Below, piece by piece: positions 16,093 to 24,254 of a DNA stretch of 39,620 nt. The position numbers and the translations under genes were made by a program. The stretch's first letter is position 1. Every line of letters starts with the position of its first letter. The DNA is from Rhodospirillales bacterium (GTDB lineage: Bacteria > Pseudomonadota > Alphaproteobacteria > Acetobacterales > Acetobacteraceae): NCBI GenBank assembly GCA_028288785.1, contig JAQGHV010000105.1, positions 1 through 39,620 of the forward strand, given 5' to 3'. Below the pieces are notes generated by a model. It was given only the letters and a program-made list of their open reading frames with translations, did not search any database and was not told where the DNA came from.

Positions 16093-17538
16093 ATGCAGCT
16101 GACTATCCTTGGGGCGGCCCTCATCCCGCTTGCGCTTTGGGGCGCCGGCAATCCTGGCTGGCTGATCCGCCTGGCGCTTGTCGCGGGCGTCTTCGAAGCC
16201 GGCGCCGCGCTGATCATCGGTGGCGATCCCGGCTTCGGTCTGCCGACAGCGATGGTCCCCGGCCTCCTGCTGCTGGCGCATATCGTCCTGCAGTACGCAC
16301 TCGGCATGCGATATGCTGGCGAGGGCATCGTGTTGCGTGCCGCACTTCCGCTCATCATCTTCATGATCTTCGCGATCGTAACGGCGATGTTGTTGCCCGA
16401 CATTTATTCCGGGCAGATGCTGGTCTGGCCTAACCGGCCGGATCTCGTATTCCCCACCGCGGTCCCGCTCGCCTTCAACTCCGGCAATGTCACGCAAAGC
16501 CTGTACCTCGCCATGAACGTGGCCATGGCGGTTGGCGCGGGCCTCATCCTGACGGGACGTGGCGTACGCTGGCGCGCGCTGTTGAACGCCTATCTGCTGA
16601 GCGGCTACCTCGTGGTCGGCATATGCGTGTGGGATTTCGCATCGCGCATCGCCGGCGTCTGGTTCCCGGACGAGATCCTGCGCACCAACCCGGCCTGGGC
16701 CATCGTGACGCAATCATTCGGGCCGGTGCCGCGCATCCAGGGTCCCTTCACGGAGCCGGCGGCGCTGGCATTCTTCTTGTCTGGTCTGGCGTTCTGCTGC
16801 CTGAGCCTGTGCATGAGGGGTCATGCGACGATGCGGCCGCAGCTCCTGCTCATGCTGACGATCATGTGCATGCTGCTCTCGACCTCAACCACCGGCATTG
16901 CCATTCTGGCGTTCGGCCTCCCGCTCGTGCTCGTGGCGGGGGCCGGCGACCGGCTGGCGCGAATGCGGACACAGCGGACCCTGGTCAACATGGTGCTCGC
17001 TGGTGGTATCGTCCTGGTGCCCTTGTTGCTGGCGGTGCCGTCGCTGATCGACGCCGCTGCGGTCGTGCTGGAATCCACGCTCGAGAAGGGTGACAGCAGC
17101 TCCTACGAGGATCGCATGGAGATGGACCGCATCGCGGTCGACGCCATGGTCCAAAGCTGGGGCATCGGCGTCGGCTGGGGGAGTACGCGCTCCTCCAGCC
17201 TCATCCCTGGCATCCTCGGCAATTCCGGCTTGATCGGGCTTGGCCTGCTGGTGTGGTTCGGAGTGGGCCTGACCCTGCTCATTCGTCGCGCCGGGCGGCT
17301 GGCGCCGGCGCAACATCCGGCCCGGCCTGCGCTTGATGGCTTCAGCGCCGCGATTTGCGGGCAGCTTTGCGCGGCACTGCTTTCGGCGCCGACCATCTCA
17401 TCCCTCAGCTTCTTCCTGCACGTCGCCCTCGTGCTCGGCGCGGCTGGACGGATGATGGTCGATGCCGCACCGCAGCGGGTCCGTGCCACGATGCGGCCCA
17501 GCCACCCGGATGCATCCATAAGCGGAATGGGTCGATGA
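16093..17538 (+). CDS. Wzy/O-antigen ligase-like EPS polymerase (polytopic membrane protein)
   Basis: This 481-residue protein has about ten to eleven hydrophobic segments, starting with LTILGAALIPLALWGAG and ending with SSLSFFLHVALVLGAAGRM. A large hydrophilic loop at about 320-360 (LEKGDSSSYEDRMEMDRIAV) precedes a Gly/Ser-rich re-entrant-like stretch (WGIGVGWGSTRSSSLIPGIL). This layout is that of Wzy polymerases and O-antigen ligases, which show little sequence conservation. Its position between the Wzc-like gene and two glycosyltransferases supports a role in polymerising EPS repeats at the periplasmic face. GAGGGCG precedes ATG 16093. Its stop overlaps the next start by 4 nt. Confidence 0.78.
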   Translation: MQLTILGAALIPLALWGAGNPGWLIRLALVAGVFEAGAALIIGGDPGFGLPTAMVPGLLLLAHIVLQYALGMRYAGEGIVLRAALPLIIFMIFAIVTAMLLPDIYSGQMLVWPNRPDLVFPTAVPLAFNSGNVTQSLYLAMNVAMAVGAGLILTGRGVRWRALLNAYLLSGYLVVGICVWDFASRIAGVWFPDEILRTNPAWAIVTQSFGPVPRIQGPFTEPAALAFFLSGLAFCCLSLCMRGHATMRPQLLLMLTIMCMLLSTSTTGIAILAFGLPLVLVAGAGDRLARMRTQRTLVNMVLAGGIVLVPLLLAVPSLIDAAAVVLESTLEKGDSSSYEDRMEMDRIAVDAMVQSWGIGVGWGSTRSSSLIPGILGNSGLIGLGLLVWFGVGLTLLIRRAGRLAPAQHPARPALDGFSAAICGQLCAALLSAPTISSLSFFLHVALVLGAAGRMMVDAAPQRVRATMRPSHPDASISGMGR

Positions 17539-18722
17539 ACGAGATGCGCGGGCAGGTCACGCAGTTGCGCGTGGTCGAAGGCGGCGCTGGCCGCAAGCCG
17601 GTGACGCCGGTGCTGGCGGAAGGCCGGTCTTCACCGCTGGCCAATGTCGTGATCAACGGTCGCTTTCTTACCCAGCCGGTGACGGGCGTGCAGCGCTTCG
17701 CCACGGAAATCCTCCATGGATTGGACCGCCTGGCCGGGCGCGGCGACACACGCCTCGGCGGCATCCTGACGCCGCGCACCGATGTTCCGCCCCCTGCCCC
17801 GCCGCATCTCGCGCTACGCGCCGTCGGGCGCCTGCGCGGCAATGCCTGGGAGCAGCTCGAACTGGCCGGGGCGGCAGGCGGCGCGACCATCCTGAACCTT
17901 GGCAACACCGGCCCCCTCCGTGCCGGGCGCCGGCAGTTCGTCGTGATCCACGATGCCGGCGCCTTCGACACGCCGGAGAGTTATTCCCTGCCCTTCCGGC
18001 TCTGGTACCGGACCTTGCATCGTGGCCTCGCCGCGGTCGGCGCAAGGATCGTCACGGTCTCGGCCTTTTCGCAGGTGCGGCTCGCGGCACGGTTGCGCAT
18101 TCCGGCCGAGCGCATCGCGGTCATGGGCGAGGGTGCGGACCACATCCTGCGGGCGCCGGCCGATGCTGGTGCGCTGCAACGCCATGGGCTGCGGCCGGGC
18201 GGCTACGCGCTCGCCGTTGGTAGCCGCGCCCAGCACAAGAACTTGGGCGCGCTTTCCGCCTGCGCCACCTTGCTGGCGGAGCGCGGCATGACCCTCGCCA
18301 TCGTCGGCGCGCTCGACCCCACGGTGTTCCGTCCCGGTGCCGATGGCGTGGATTTTCCGGCCCAGGCGCTTGGCCGGGTGAGCGATGCCGAGCTCCGCGC
18401 GCTGTATGAGGGAGCCGCTTGCCTGCTGTTCCCATCCCGCTACGAGGGTTATGGCCTGCCCCCGATCGAGGCGATGGCCTGCGGTTGCCCAGTGCTCGCC
18501 GCCCCCGGCCACGCGGTCGAGGAGATTTGCGGCGACGCGGCCCTCTATGCCGATTGCATGACGCCCGCCGGCCCTGCCAGCGCCCTCGCCCGCCTGCTCG
18601 ATGAGCCTGGCCTCGCCGCTGCCCTGCGCACGCGCGGGCTGGAACGCGCGAAGCCCTTGCGCTGGGACAACGCGGCGGCCCAGCTCGCCGCCATCATCGG
18701 TAAGTCGGAGACGCGGGCATGA
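17535..18722 (+). CDS. Glycosyltransferase family 4
   Basis: This 395-residue GT-B enzyme starts at ATG 17535, overlapping the polymerase stop (ATGA). After a variable N-terminus come VVINGRFLTQPVTGVQRFA, FVVIHDAGAFDTPESYS (acceptor domain), RIVTVSAFSQVRLAARLRIP, and the donor domain with ALAVGSRAQHKNLGAL. The signature PSRYEGYGLPPIEAMACGCP carries the EX7E motif. It resembles GT4 rhamnosyl- or mannosyltransferases of EPS loci, but the sugar cannot be assigned. It is coupled to the next glycosyltransferase by a 4-nt overlap. Confidence 0.9.
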   Translation: MNEMRGQVTQLRVVEGGAGRKPVTPVLAEGRSSPLANVVINGRFLTQPVTGVQRFATEILHGLDRLAGRGDTRLGGILTPRTDVPPPAPPHLALRAVGRLRGNAWEQLELAGAAGGATILNLGNTGPLRAGRRQFVVIHDAGAFDTPESYSLPFRLWYRTLHRGLAAVGARIVTVSAFSQVRLAARLRIPAERIAVMGEGADHILRAPADAGALQRHGLRPGGYALAVGSRAQHKNLGALSACATLLAERGMTLAIVGALDPTVFRPGADGVDFPAQALGRVSDAELRALYEGAACLLFPSRYEGYGLPPIEAMACGCPVLAAPGHAVEEICGDAALYADCMTPAGPASALARLLDEPGLAAALRTRGLERAKPLRWDNAAAQLAAIIGKSETRA

Positions 18723-19906
18723 AGGTCGCGATCGTTCATGAATGGCTGGAGAGCTACGCCGGCTCCGAGCGGGTGCTGGAGCAGCTGATCGCGTGCTGGC
18801 CGGATGCCGACATCTTCGCGGTGTGCGACTTCCTGCCGGAATCGCAGCGGCATTTCCTTGGCGGACGTCCGGTCCACACAAGCTTCATTCAGCGCCTGCC
18901 CTTCGCGCGCAAACGCTTCCGCTGGTATCTCGGCCTGATGCCGATCGCGGTCGAGCAGTTCGACCTCGCCAGCTACGACCTCGTTGTTTCGAGCCACCAC
19001 GCCGTCGCGAAGGGCGTGATCACGGGGCCGAACCAGGCGCATGTCGGCTACGTCCATTCGCCGATGCGCTACGCCTGGGACATGCAGGCGCAGTACCTGC
19101 GCCAGGCCGGCATGGAGCGCGGGTTGCGCAGCATCTACACGCGGTGGCTGCTGCATCGCCTGCGGATATGGGATCGCTCCTCCGCCGCCGGGGTCGATAC
19201 GCTGGTCGGCAATTCTCACTACATCGCGCAGCGCATCAGAAAGGTCTGGCGGCGCGAGGCGGAGGTTGTGCATCCGCCGGTTGATGTGGCCGGCTTCCCG
19301 TTCCAGGCGGAAAAGGGCGGCGATTTCGTCGTCGTCTCCCGCTTTGTCCCGTACAAGCGGGTCGACCTGGTGGTCAGCGCCTTCCGCGGCATGCCGCAGC
19401 ATCGGCTTCTCGTCGTCGGCGATGGTCCGGAAGCGACCGCGATCCGCGCGGCGGCGGGCGATGCCCCCAATATCAGCCTGCTGGGAGCGCTGCCGCAGGC
19501 CGAACTCGTCGGCCTGATGCAGAAGGCGCGCGCCTTCGTCTTCGCGGCCGAGGAGGATTTCGGCATCGCGATGGTCGAGGCGCAGGCCTGCGGCACACCG
19601 GTCATCGCCTTCGGACGCGGCGGCGCCTGCGACATCGTGCGGACCCCCGACATGCCGCGTCCGACCGGGCTGCTGTTCCCCGAGCAGAGCGTCGCGTCCA
19701 TCCAGGCGGCCGTCACCGCTTTTACTGCGTTGTCGCCGGGGATCTCGCCCGAGGATTGCCGGCACAACGCCCAGCGTTTCGATCGGCGAAATTTCCGCAC
19801 CGCGATGCTGCGGGTCGCACAGGAAGCGCTGGCGAAGCAGGGGCTCACGGGCGCCGTTCCGCACCGCGCTGGGCCCTTCGCCGCCGAAACCGCGGAGGCG
19901 GCGTAG
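18719..19906 (+). CDS. Glycosyltransferase family 4 (WbaZ-like)
   Basis: This 395-residue GT-B enzyme starts with MKVAIVHEWLESYAGSERVL, the typical opening of WbaZ-like mannosyltransferases. SSHHAVAKGVITG and VGYVHSPMRYAWDMQAQYL follow in the acceptor domain; DFVVVSRFVPYKRVDLVV opens the donor domain, and EEDFGIAMVEAQACGTPVIA carries the EX7E motif with FGRGGACDIV after it. It is the last gene of the plus-strand EPS operon that begins with the Wzc-like gene. The transferred sugar is possibly mannose by family resemblance, which is an inference. Confidence 0.9.
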   Translation: MKVAIVHEWLESYAGSERVLEQLIACWPDADIFAVCDFLPESQRHFLGGRPVHTSFIQRLPFARKRFRWYLGLMPIAVEQFDLASYDLVVSSHHAVAKGVITGPNQAHVGYVHSPMRYAWDMQAQYLRQAGMERGLRSIYTRWLLHRLRIWDRSSAAGVDTLVGNSHYIAQRIRKVWRREAEVVHPPVDVAGFPFQAEKGGDFVVVSRFVPYKRVDLVVSAFRGMPQHRLLVVGDGPEATAIRAAAGDAPNISLLGALPQAELVGLMQKARAFVFAAEEDFGIAMVEAQACGTPVIAFGRGGACDIVRTPDMPRPTGLLFPEQSVASIQAAVTAFTALSPGISPEDCRHNAQRFDRRNFRTAMLRVAQEALAKQGLTGAVPHRAGPFAAETAEAA

Positions 19907-19911
19907 CGAGG

Positions 19912-20260
19912 CTACGCCGGCATCGCGATCGTCCGACCGGTCCAGGTGACGAGGCGCGATTCGAGCAGCGGCCAGGATGCCTGCCCATCGCCAGCGTCAG
20001 GGGGCCGGCCAGCAGGAAGAGCAGCAGCCCCTCGAGGGCGGAGTTCGTGACCCAAGGCGCAAGCTCCACGACCACCATGATCGCCGGGACGTGGAACAGG
20101 TAGCCGCCATCTGAAATGCCCCCGACTGCCTGCGCACCCGGAATGCGCCCAGCCCAGGCCACCGCGGGCGGCGCGCCAGCGTCCCCGCCACGAGCGCAAA
20201 GCCAGCCAGGGCTGGAATGCCAGCATCGAATCTTCCCCGCCCTGCCCTAGAGTACGCCCG
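19912..20260 (-). pseudogene. Acyltransferase-3 family remnant (C-terminal part, frameshifted)
   Basis: Minus-strand translation across three frames gives the end of an acyltransferase-3 protein. The order is ALAGFALVAGTLARRPRW (about 20215-20160), then in another frame GGISDGGYLFHVPAIMVVVE (about 20125-20065, matching the family's SYGIYLFHVPV element) with GLLLFLLAGPLTLAMG. A further frame gives ASWPLLESRLVTWTGRTIAMPA ending at a stop at 19912. At least two frameshifts separate the pieces and no N-terminal eight or nine membrane segments can be found. Such enzymes O-acetylate or acylate sugars in EPS loci, so the locus probably lost an acyl decoration step. Confidence 0.6.
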
Positions 20261-21110
20261 AGACGATGTTGCGCAGTGCTTCGAGCGGCAGGCCGCCGCT
20301 GCGCGCCATGATAACTGCCGCGAAAGTGCCGTAATGCTCCGCATTCAATTGCGTCCCTTGCCCGGCGGGGGGGTATCGTTTTCAACACTTTGATGCGGGT
20401 ATGTTTTGCCGGGTCCGATGGCAGGCATTCCTTGTCGTGTCCCGGTTCAAGCCGCCAAGGCCCAACATATGGTAGGTTGCATCGGCTATGTTGGAGGCAA
20501 ACAGCCCAGGAACGCGCCGCTCTCCGTCGCCGTTGCTCTGCAGAAAACCGCCAGGGAAGTCGATCCCGCCGAGACCGTTGTGGAAGGAAGGCTCGCCTGT
20601 TGGCGAAAATTAGATGTACAAGAAACGAAATCGATGTGCCCGTTGTTGTTCCAAACAATGTTGGCCGCAGAGTCGAGGGAAGCCCAGAAACCCCATCCGG
20701 CCATGTTGGCGATCACGCGACAGGAGTTGAACAGAGCACATTGGTTGAACATGATCGACTCGCCAGCATCGTTTTGACGAGCGCCTGGAACACGAATGTG
20801 CTGTCATTGTAAGAACAATGCAAAAAACTGACCAGGTAGGCGCGGTGACCGCCCCTAACGCCGCCGCGAAAACTACGCAGGGCGCCGTCGTGCATCTGCA
20901 CGCGGCCGGACAGGCCGGGTGTGTCGGTCTGGCAGAACTCGCCGCTGGTATCGGTCCGACTGCGCCCCTGCCGCATCAGGCCGAAACCTTCGAAGACCTG
21001 TTTCTCGTGGCCGTAGGCCCGCGCGTGATCCGCCTTGGACCAAAGCGCGCGGCCGACGGTGGGCAGGCGGGTGACGTCAAGCAGGCAGCCATGTCGGCAG
21101 GCCAGCAGCA
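20261..21110. other. Decayed or non-coding stretch, about 850 bp
   Basis: No gene is supported here. It is visibly less GC-rich (20,400-20,850) than the flanks. Minus-strand fragments in changing frames look protein-like, for example NAEHYGTFAAVIMARSGGLP ending in LEALRNIVSGVL-stop (about 20325-20250), SFHNGLGGIDFPGGFLQSN (about 20610-20540) and GLMRQGRSRTDTSGEFCQTD (about 20970-20910), but none forms a continuous reading frame with a start. I cannot assign a family to them. The likeliest reading is one or more decayed genes upstream of the acyltransferase remnant. Any promoter for the phosphopantetheinyl transferase at 21111 must also lie here. Confidence 0.5.
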
Positions 21111-21881
21111 TTGATCGGCATCGCGCCCAACACGGTACAGCTCTGGGTCTGGCGTATCGACGCCGACGCTCCGGTCCCTCCGAACTGCCTCCCGCCTGAG
21201 GATGAAGCGCGCGCCGCGCATTTCGTCCGCGCGGCAGACCAGATCGCCAGCCGCGTCTCGCGCGCGGGCCTACGCGCCATCCTGGGCAGTTGCCTAGGTG
21301 TCGAGCCCCTGCTCCTGGCGTTCGACGTCGCCCCGATGGGCAAGCCACGCCTCGCCTTTCCGGCGGATACCGGGCTGCATTTCAATCTCAGTCACTCGCA
21401 TGGCCTCGCGGCCCTCGCCATCGCGCGATTTCCCATCGGCGTCGATATCGAGGCGGTGCGTCCGGTCGAAGATGATCTGGCCCATACGGTGTTCTCGCCG
21501 ACCGAGCTCGATGAATTCGCCCGGCTCACGCCTGCTGAGCGCTCACTCGCCTTCTTCCTGGGCTGGACCCGGAAGGAGGCCGTCGTGAAGACCCTCGGAT
21601 CGGGTTTGCACGCTCCGCTCGACCGCTTCTCGGTGTCGCTCACGCCGGGCGAGCCAGCCTTGTTGCGCAACATTGGCTGGTCACCTGGCGAGGAGGCCCG
21701 GTGGCAGCTCGAAACCGTCACGATCCCGACCGAGCATGTTGGCGCTGTTGCAGCCGCGGAGCGAGGCTGGCGACTTCTGACGGCCGGCGGCGGCGCTATC
21801 TCGGTGCTCGGCCTTGCGGGCCCCAAGGAGCGCGTCGAGGTCGGGATCACACCACCGCTCCAAAACGAGGCTGGCGGCTGA
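21111..21881 (+). CDS. 4'-phosphopantetheinyl transferase (Sfp type)
   Basis: This 256-residue protein has the Sfp/Gsp/HetI-type signatures: FNLSHSHGLAALAI (about 91-104), IGVDIEAV (109-116, Asp112 and Glu114 binding Mg2+) and FLGWTRKEAVVKTLG (149-163, Glu156). It transfers phosphopantetheine from CoA to carrier proteins. With four carrier domains encoded 2-15 kb away it is almost certainly the activator of the NRPS/PKS. The only start that keeps the N-terminus is TTG 21111; translation may be modest. Its last 35 nt overlap the 3' end of the convergent flippase gene. Confidence 0.92.
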   Translation: MIGIAPNTVQLWVWRIDADAPVPPNCLPPEDEARAAHFVRAADQIASRVSRAGLRAILGSCLGVEPLLLAFDVAPMGKPRLAFPADTGLHFNLSHSHGLAALAIARFPIGVDIEAVRPVEDDLAHTVFSPTELDEFARLTPAERSLAFFLGWTRKEAVVKTLGSGLHAPLDRFSVSLTPGEPALLRNIGWSPGEEARWQLETVTIPTEHVGAVAAAERGWRLLTAGGGAISVLGLAGPKERVEVGITPPLQNEAGG

Positions 21882-23310
21882 GGCGGCGCAGGACAGGCGA
21901 GGCCTCGGCCAGCAAAAGCCGCATCTGCAGCGTGGTCCGACGCAGCACAAGGAAGGCGGCCAAGGCGTAGGCGCTCAAGCCGGTCACCGACGCGGCCGCG
22001 AGCGTAAAAAGGCCCGCCAGCCAGCCGGCTGGAGCGGGCAACAACATCAGCATCGCCTTCATGACGACCGCCATCACCGCCGCCGGCAGCGCGATCGCCG
22101 CGAAGATCCGCACCGTGCTGACGACACCGGTCGGACGTAGTTCCCGCACGCCCGCAACCACAGGCAGCAGCACGGCCCAGGCAATCGCCAGCCGCGCGAC
22201 CGCTGCTGCCTCAAGCCCAAAGAATGATCCGGCGAGCAGGCTCAGCACCGTCGCCACCGCCGTCGCGGTGTGCAGGGCGAAGGCGCGACGTGAATTCCCC
22301 TTCGCAATCAGCATTGTGGTGGCGATACTGGCCCCGATAGACGGCAGCAGGGCCAGCGAGAGCATCGAAAGCACGAAGCTGCTCGGTTCCCAGCTCGCGC
22401 CAAGCGCAACCTCGATGATCAGAGGTGCAGCTACGGCAACGGCGATGATCACCGGTGTCGACAGAACGAGGTGCAGGCGCAGCGCATGGTCATAGGCCTT
22501 TGGCGCCCTGTGCCGGCCACGTCCGAAATAAGCGAGTTGCGCGGAGGCCGGCCCCTGCATCATCACCGTGTACATCGCACCTACCAGGCGTGAGGCCAGG
22601 CGGAAGTAGCCGACGGCGGTGGTAGATAGCAGCGCGCCGATGACGAATTCGGTGCCGAACTGGCTAGCCCAGCCCGCGACCCGGCTGCCGACGAGGCCGA
22701 AGCCGAACCGCCCCACTCGCCGCGCGGCCGAGACATCGAAGTGCATGACGTTACGCGGCGGCGCTGCGATCATCATGCCCACAAGCATGACGACGCAGGC
22801 GACCATGCGGTTGACCACCAGAGACAGCACGCCCCAGCCGAGGAAGATGGCGCCGGCCAGCGCCAGCAGGCCAAGCAGGTCCGACAAGAACGGCACCACT
22901 GCAAGGGCGACTCCGCGCCCGTCGCGGATCAAAACCGACTCCGAGACGACCGCGGCGCCCCACAGCAGCGGCAGCGGCGACATCAGGAACATGATCCGCG
23001 CGATCTCGTCCAGGCCGAAGGCTCCATGGGCCACCGCCGCCGAACCCAGCGCGATGAGGGTGCCGACGGCACCGCTCGCCACCGACGACCAGAAGGAGGT
23101 GGCGAAGTCCTTCCCGGTCGGATCCCGCCCGATCACATGCTCGGCGAAGCCGGCGCCGACCAGCGACATGGGGAGCAATACGGCGCTTGACGCCAGCGCA
23201 TAGACGCCGATCTCGGCTGGCGTCACGAAGCGCGCCACCAACAGGAAAGCCCCCAATCCGCACAGGTTCATCCAGCTGCGCGCAATGATCAGGCCAACGG
23301 CCGCATTCAT
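21847..23310 (-). CDS. Wzx-like oligosaccharide flippase
   Basis: This 487-residue polytopic protein has about twelve to fourteen hydrophobic segments, from NAAVGLIIARSWMNLCGLGAF to GLSAYALAAFLVLRR. ARFVTPAEIGVYALASSAV and FGFGLVGSRVAGWASQFGTE are typical for the MOP/Wzx polysaccharide flippase family. It moves the undecaprenyl-linked repeat unit to the periplasmic side. ATG 23310 is chosen; a longer start at 23367 would run into the methyltransferase gene. It is the last gene of the minus-strand run that contains the NRPS/PKS, 31 nt after the methyltransferase, and its 3' end overlaps that of the convergent phosphopantetheinyl transferase by 35 nt. Confidence 0.88.
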   Translation of the reverse strand: MNAAVGLIIARSWMNLCGLGAFLLVARFVTPAEIGVYALASSAVLLPMSLVGAGFAEHVIGRDPTGKDFATSFWSSVASGAVGTLIALGSAAVAHGAFGLDEIARIMFLMSPLPLLWGAAVVSESVLIRDGRGVALAVVPFLSDLLGLLALAGAIFLGWGVLSLVVNRMVACVVMLVGMMIAAPPRNVMHFDVSAARRVGRFGFGLVGSRVAGWASQFGTEFVIGALLSTTAVGYFRLASRLVGAMYTVMMQGPASAQLAYFGRGRHRAPKAYDHALRLHLVLSTPVIIAVAVAAPLIIEVALGASWEPSSFVLSMLSLALLPSIGASIATTMLIAKGNSRRAFALHTATAVATVLSLLAGSFFGLEAAAVARLAIAWAVLLPVVAGVRELRPTGVVSTVRIFAAIALPAAVMAVVMKAMLMLLPAPAGWLAGLFTLAAASVTGLSAYALAAFLVLRRTTLQMRLLLAEASPVLRRLSRQPRFGAVV

Positions 23311-23341
23311 GACAGGAACTCTCGCATCATCCGGCGCCGCA

Positions 23342-24160
23342 TCATCGGCGCGAAAACAGGAAACCACATTGCTCGTCGATCGAGCGCCGGGGATGGAAGG
23401 GAATATCGCAGTTCAATTCGGCAACCCGCCACCGGTCGGCGACGGTGTAGCCCTCCGCCTCGAAATACGCGAGGAACTCCGCAGTATTGTAGATCCTGTA
23501 GGGGCAGACCGCCGGGCCCTGGTTCTGCAGCGACCAGTAGGCCGCGCCTGAGGTCAGCGGCACCTTGTTCAGGATGATGTGGCGCGGCTTCATGGTCATC
23601 TCGGCGAGCAGGCCGGGGATGGAGTGTTCCATATACTGCAGCGCGCCGGCCGATAGCAGGATGTCGCATGGTCCGGCCTCGGCGAGCGTCTCCGCAAAGG
23701 AGAGGCCTATGAGTGCGCCTTCTGCGGCGACCGCCCGGCCACGCTCCATGATGGCCGGCAGGTCTACAACGGTCCACGACACCCGACCAGGCAAAGTCGC
23801 GCGCATGGAGTACAGGCGGTACGTCACACCCGGGCCGCCACCGAAATCGACCACGCGCGTACCTGGCTCGATCAGGCGGGACAGCCAGAAGTACACCGCA
23901 TGCGCCGAGGGCTGGTCGGGCAAGGGACCGTTGAAGATCGCGGCGCATCCCTCATTGTCCCAGCCCGAGACGCGGCCTTGTGGGATGGCGGCCATCGCCT
24001 CGCCGTGGGTCGCGTGGCAGCCAGCGAACAGGCCCGCCTTGTGGTGGTTGGCGAGCATGCGCCGCGCATAGGCGCGCTCCAGCCCGGGGACGCGACGAAG
24101 CGCATCGCCAACGGGCGTCCGACACAAGGCGACGCGAGCGAGTGTATTCAGGCCGGGCAA
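23342..24160 (-). CDS. Putative SAM-dependent methyltransferase, TIGR04325 family
   Basis: This 272-residue protein has a class I SAM site, VVDFGGGPGVTYRLYS (about 98-113), then VSWTVVDLPAIMERGRAVA. The TIGR04325-type C-terminal half follows: ILLSAGALQYMEHSIPGLL, HIILNKVPLTSGAAYWSLQN, CPYRIYNTAEFLAYFEAEGY and NCDIPFHPRRSIDE. Members are found in surface-polysaccharide loci; their acceptor is not established to my knowledge. TTG 24160 is the only start ahead of the conserved N-terminus, with GGGTG nearby as a weak ribosome-binding site. It follows the C-PCP-TE gene by 94 nt and precedes the flippase by 31 nt, so it may methylate either the sugar repeat or the NRPS/PKS product. Confidence 0.82.
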   Translation of the reverse strand: MPGLNTLARVALCRTPVGDALRRVPGLERAYARRMLANHHKAGLFAGCHATHGEAMAAIPQGRVSGWDNEGCAAIFNGPLPDQPSAHAVYFWLSRLIEPGTRVVDFGGGPGVTYRLYSMRATLPGRVSWTVVDLPAIMERGRAVAAEGALIGLSFAETLAEAGPCDILLSAGALQYMEHSIPGLLAEMTMKPRHIILNKVPLTSGAAYWSLQNQGPAVCPYRIYNTAEFLAYFEAEGYTVADRWRVAELNCDIPFHPRRSIDEQCGFLFSRR

Positions 24161-24254
24161 GGTTCACCCGCTACCGGAATGTCGGACAAGCTTGCGGGTT
24201 GCACGTGCGTGCCAAATGAGCCGGCACACTTTCCCAACACTGAGCCAATACCCC

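Noticed and set aside
20390-20812. Plus-strand open frame in the decayed stretch
   Set aside because: The translation is Arg/Ser-rich without recognisable domains, and there is no start signal; the minus strand gives the more protein-like fragments.
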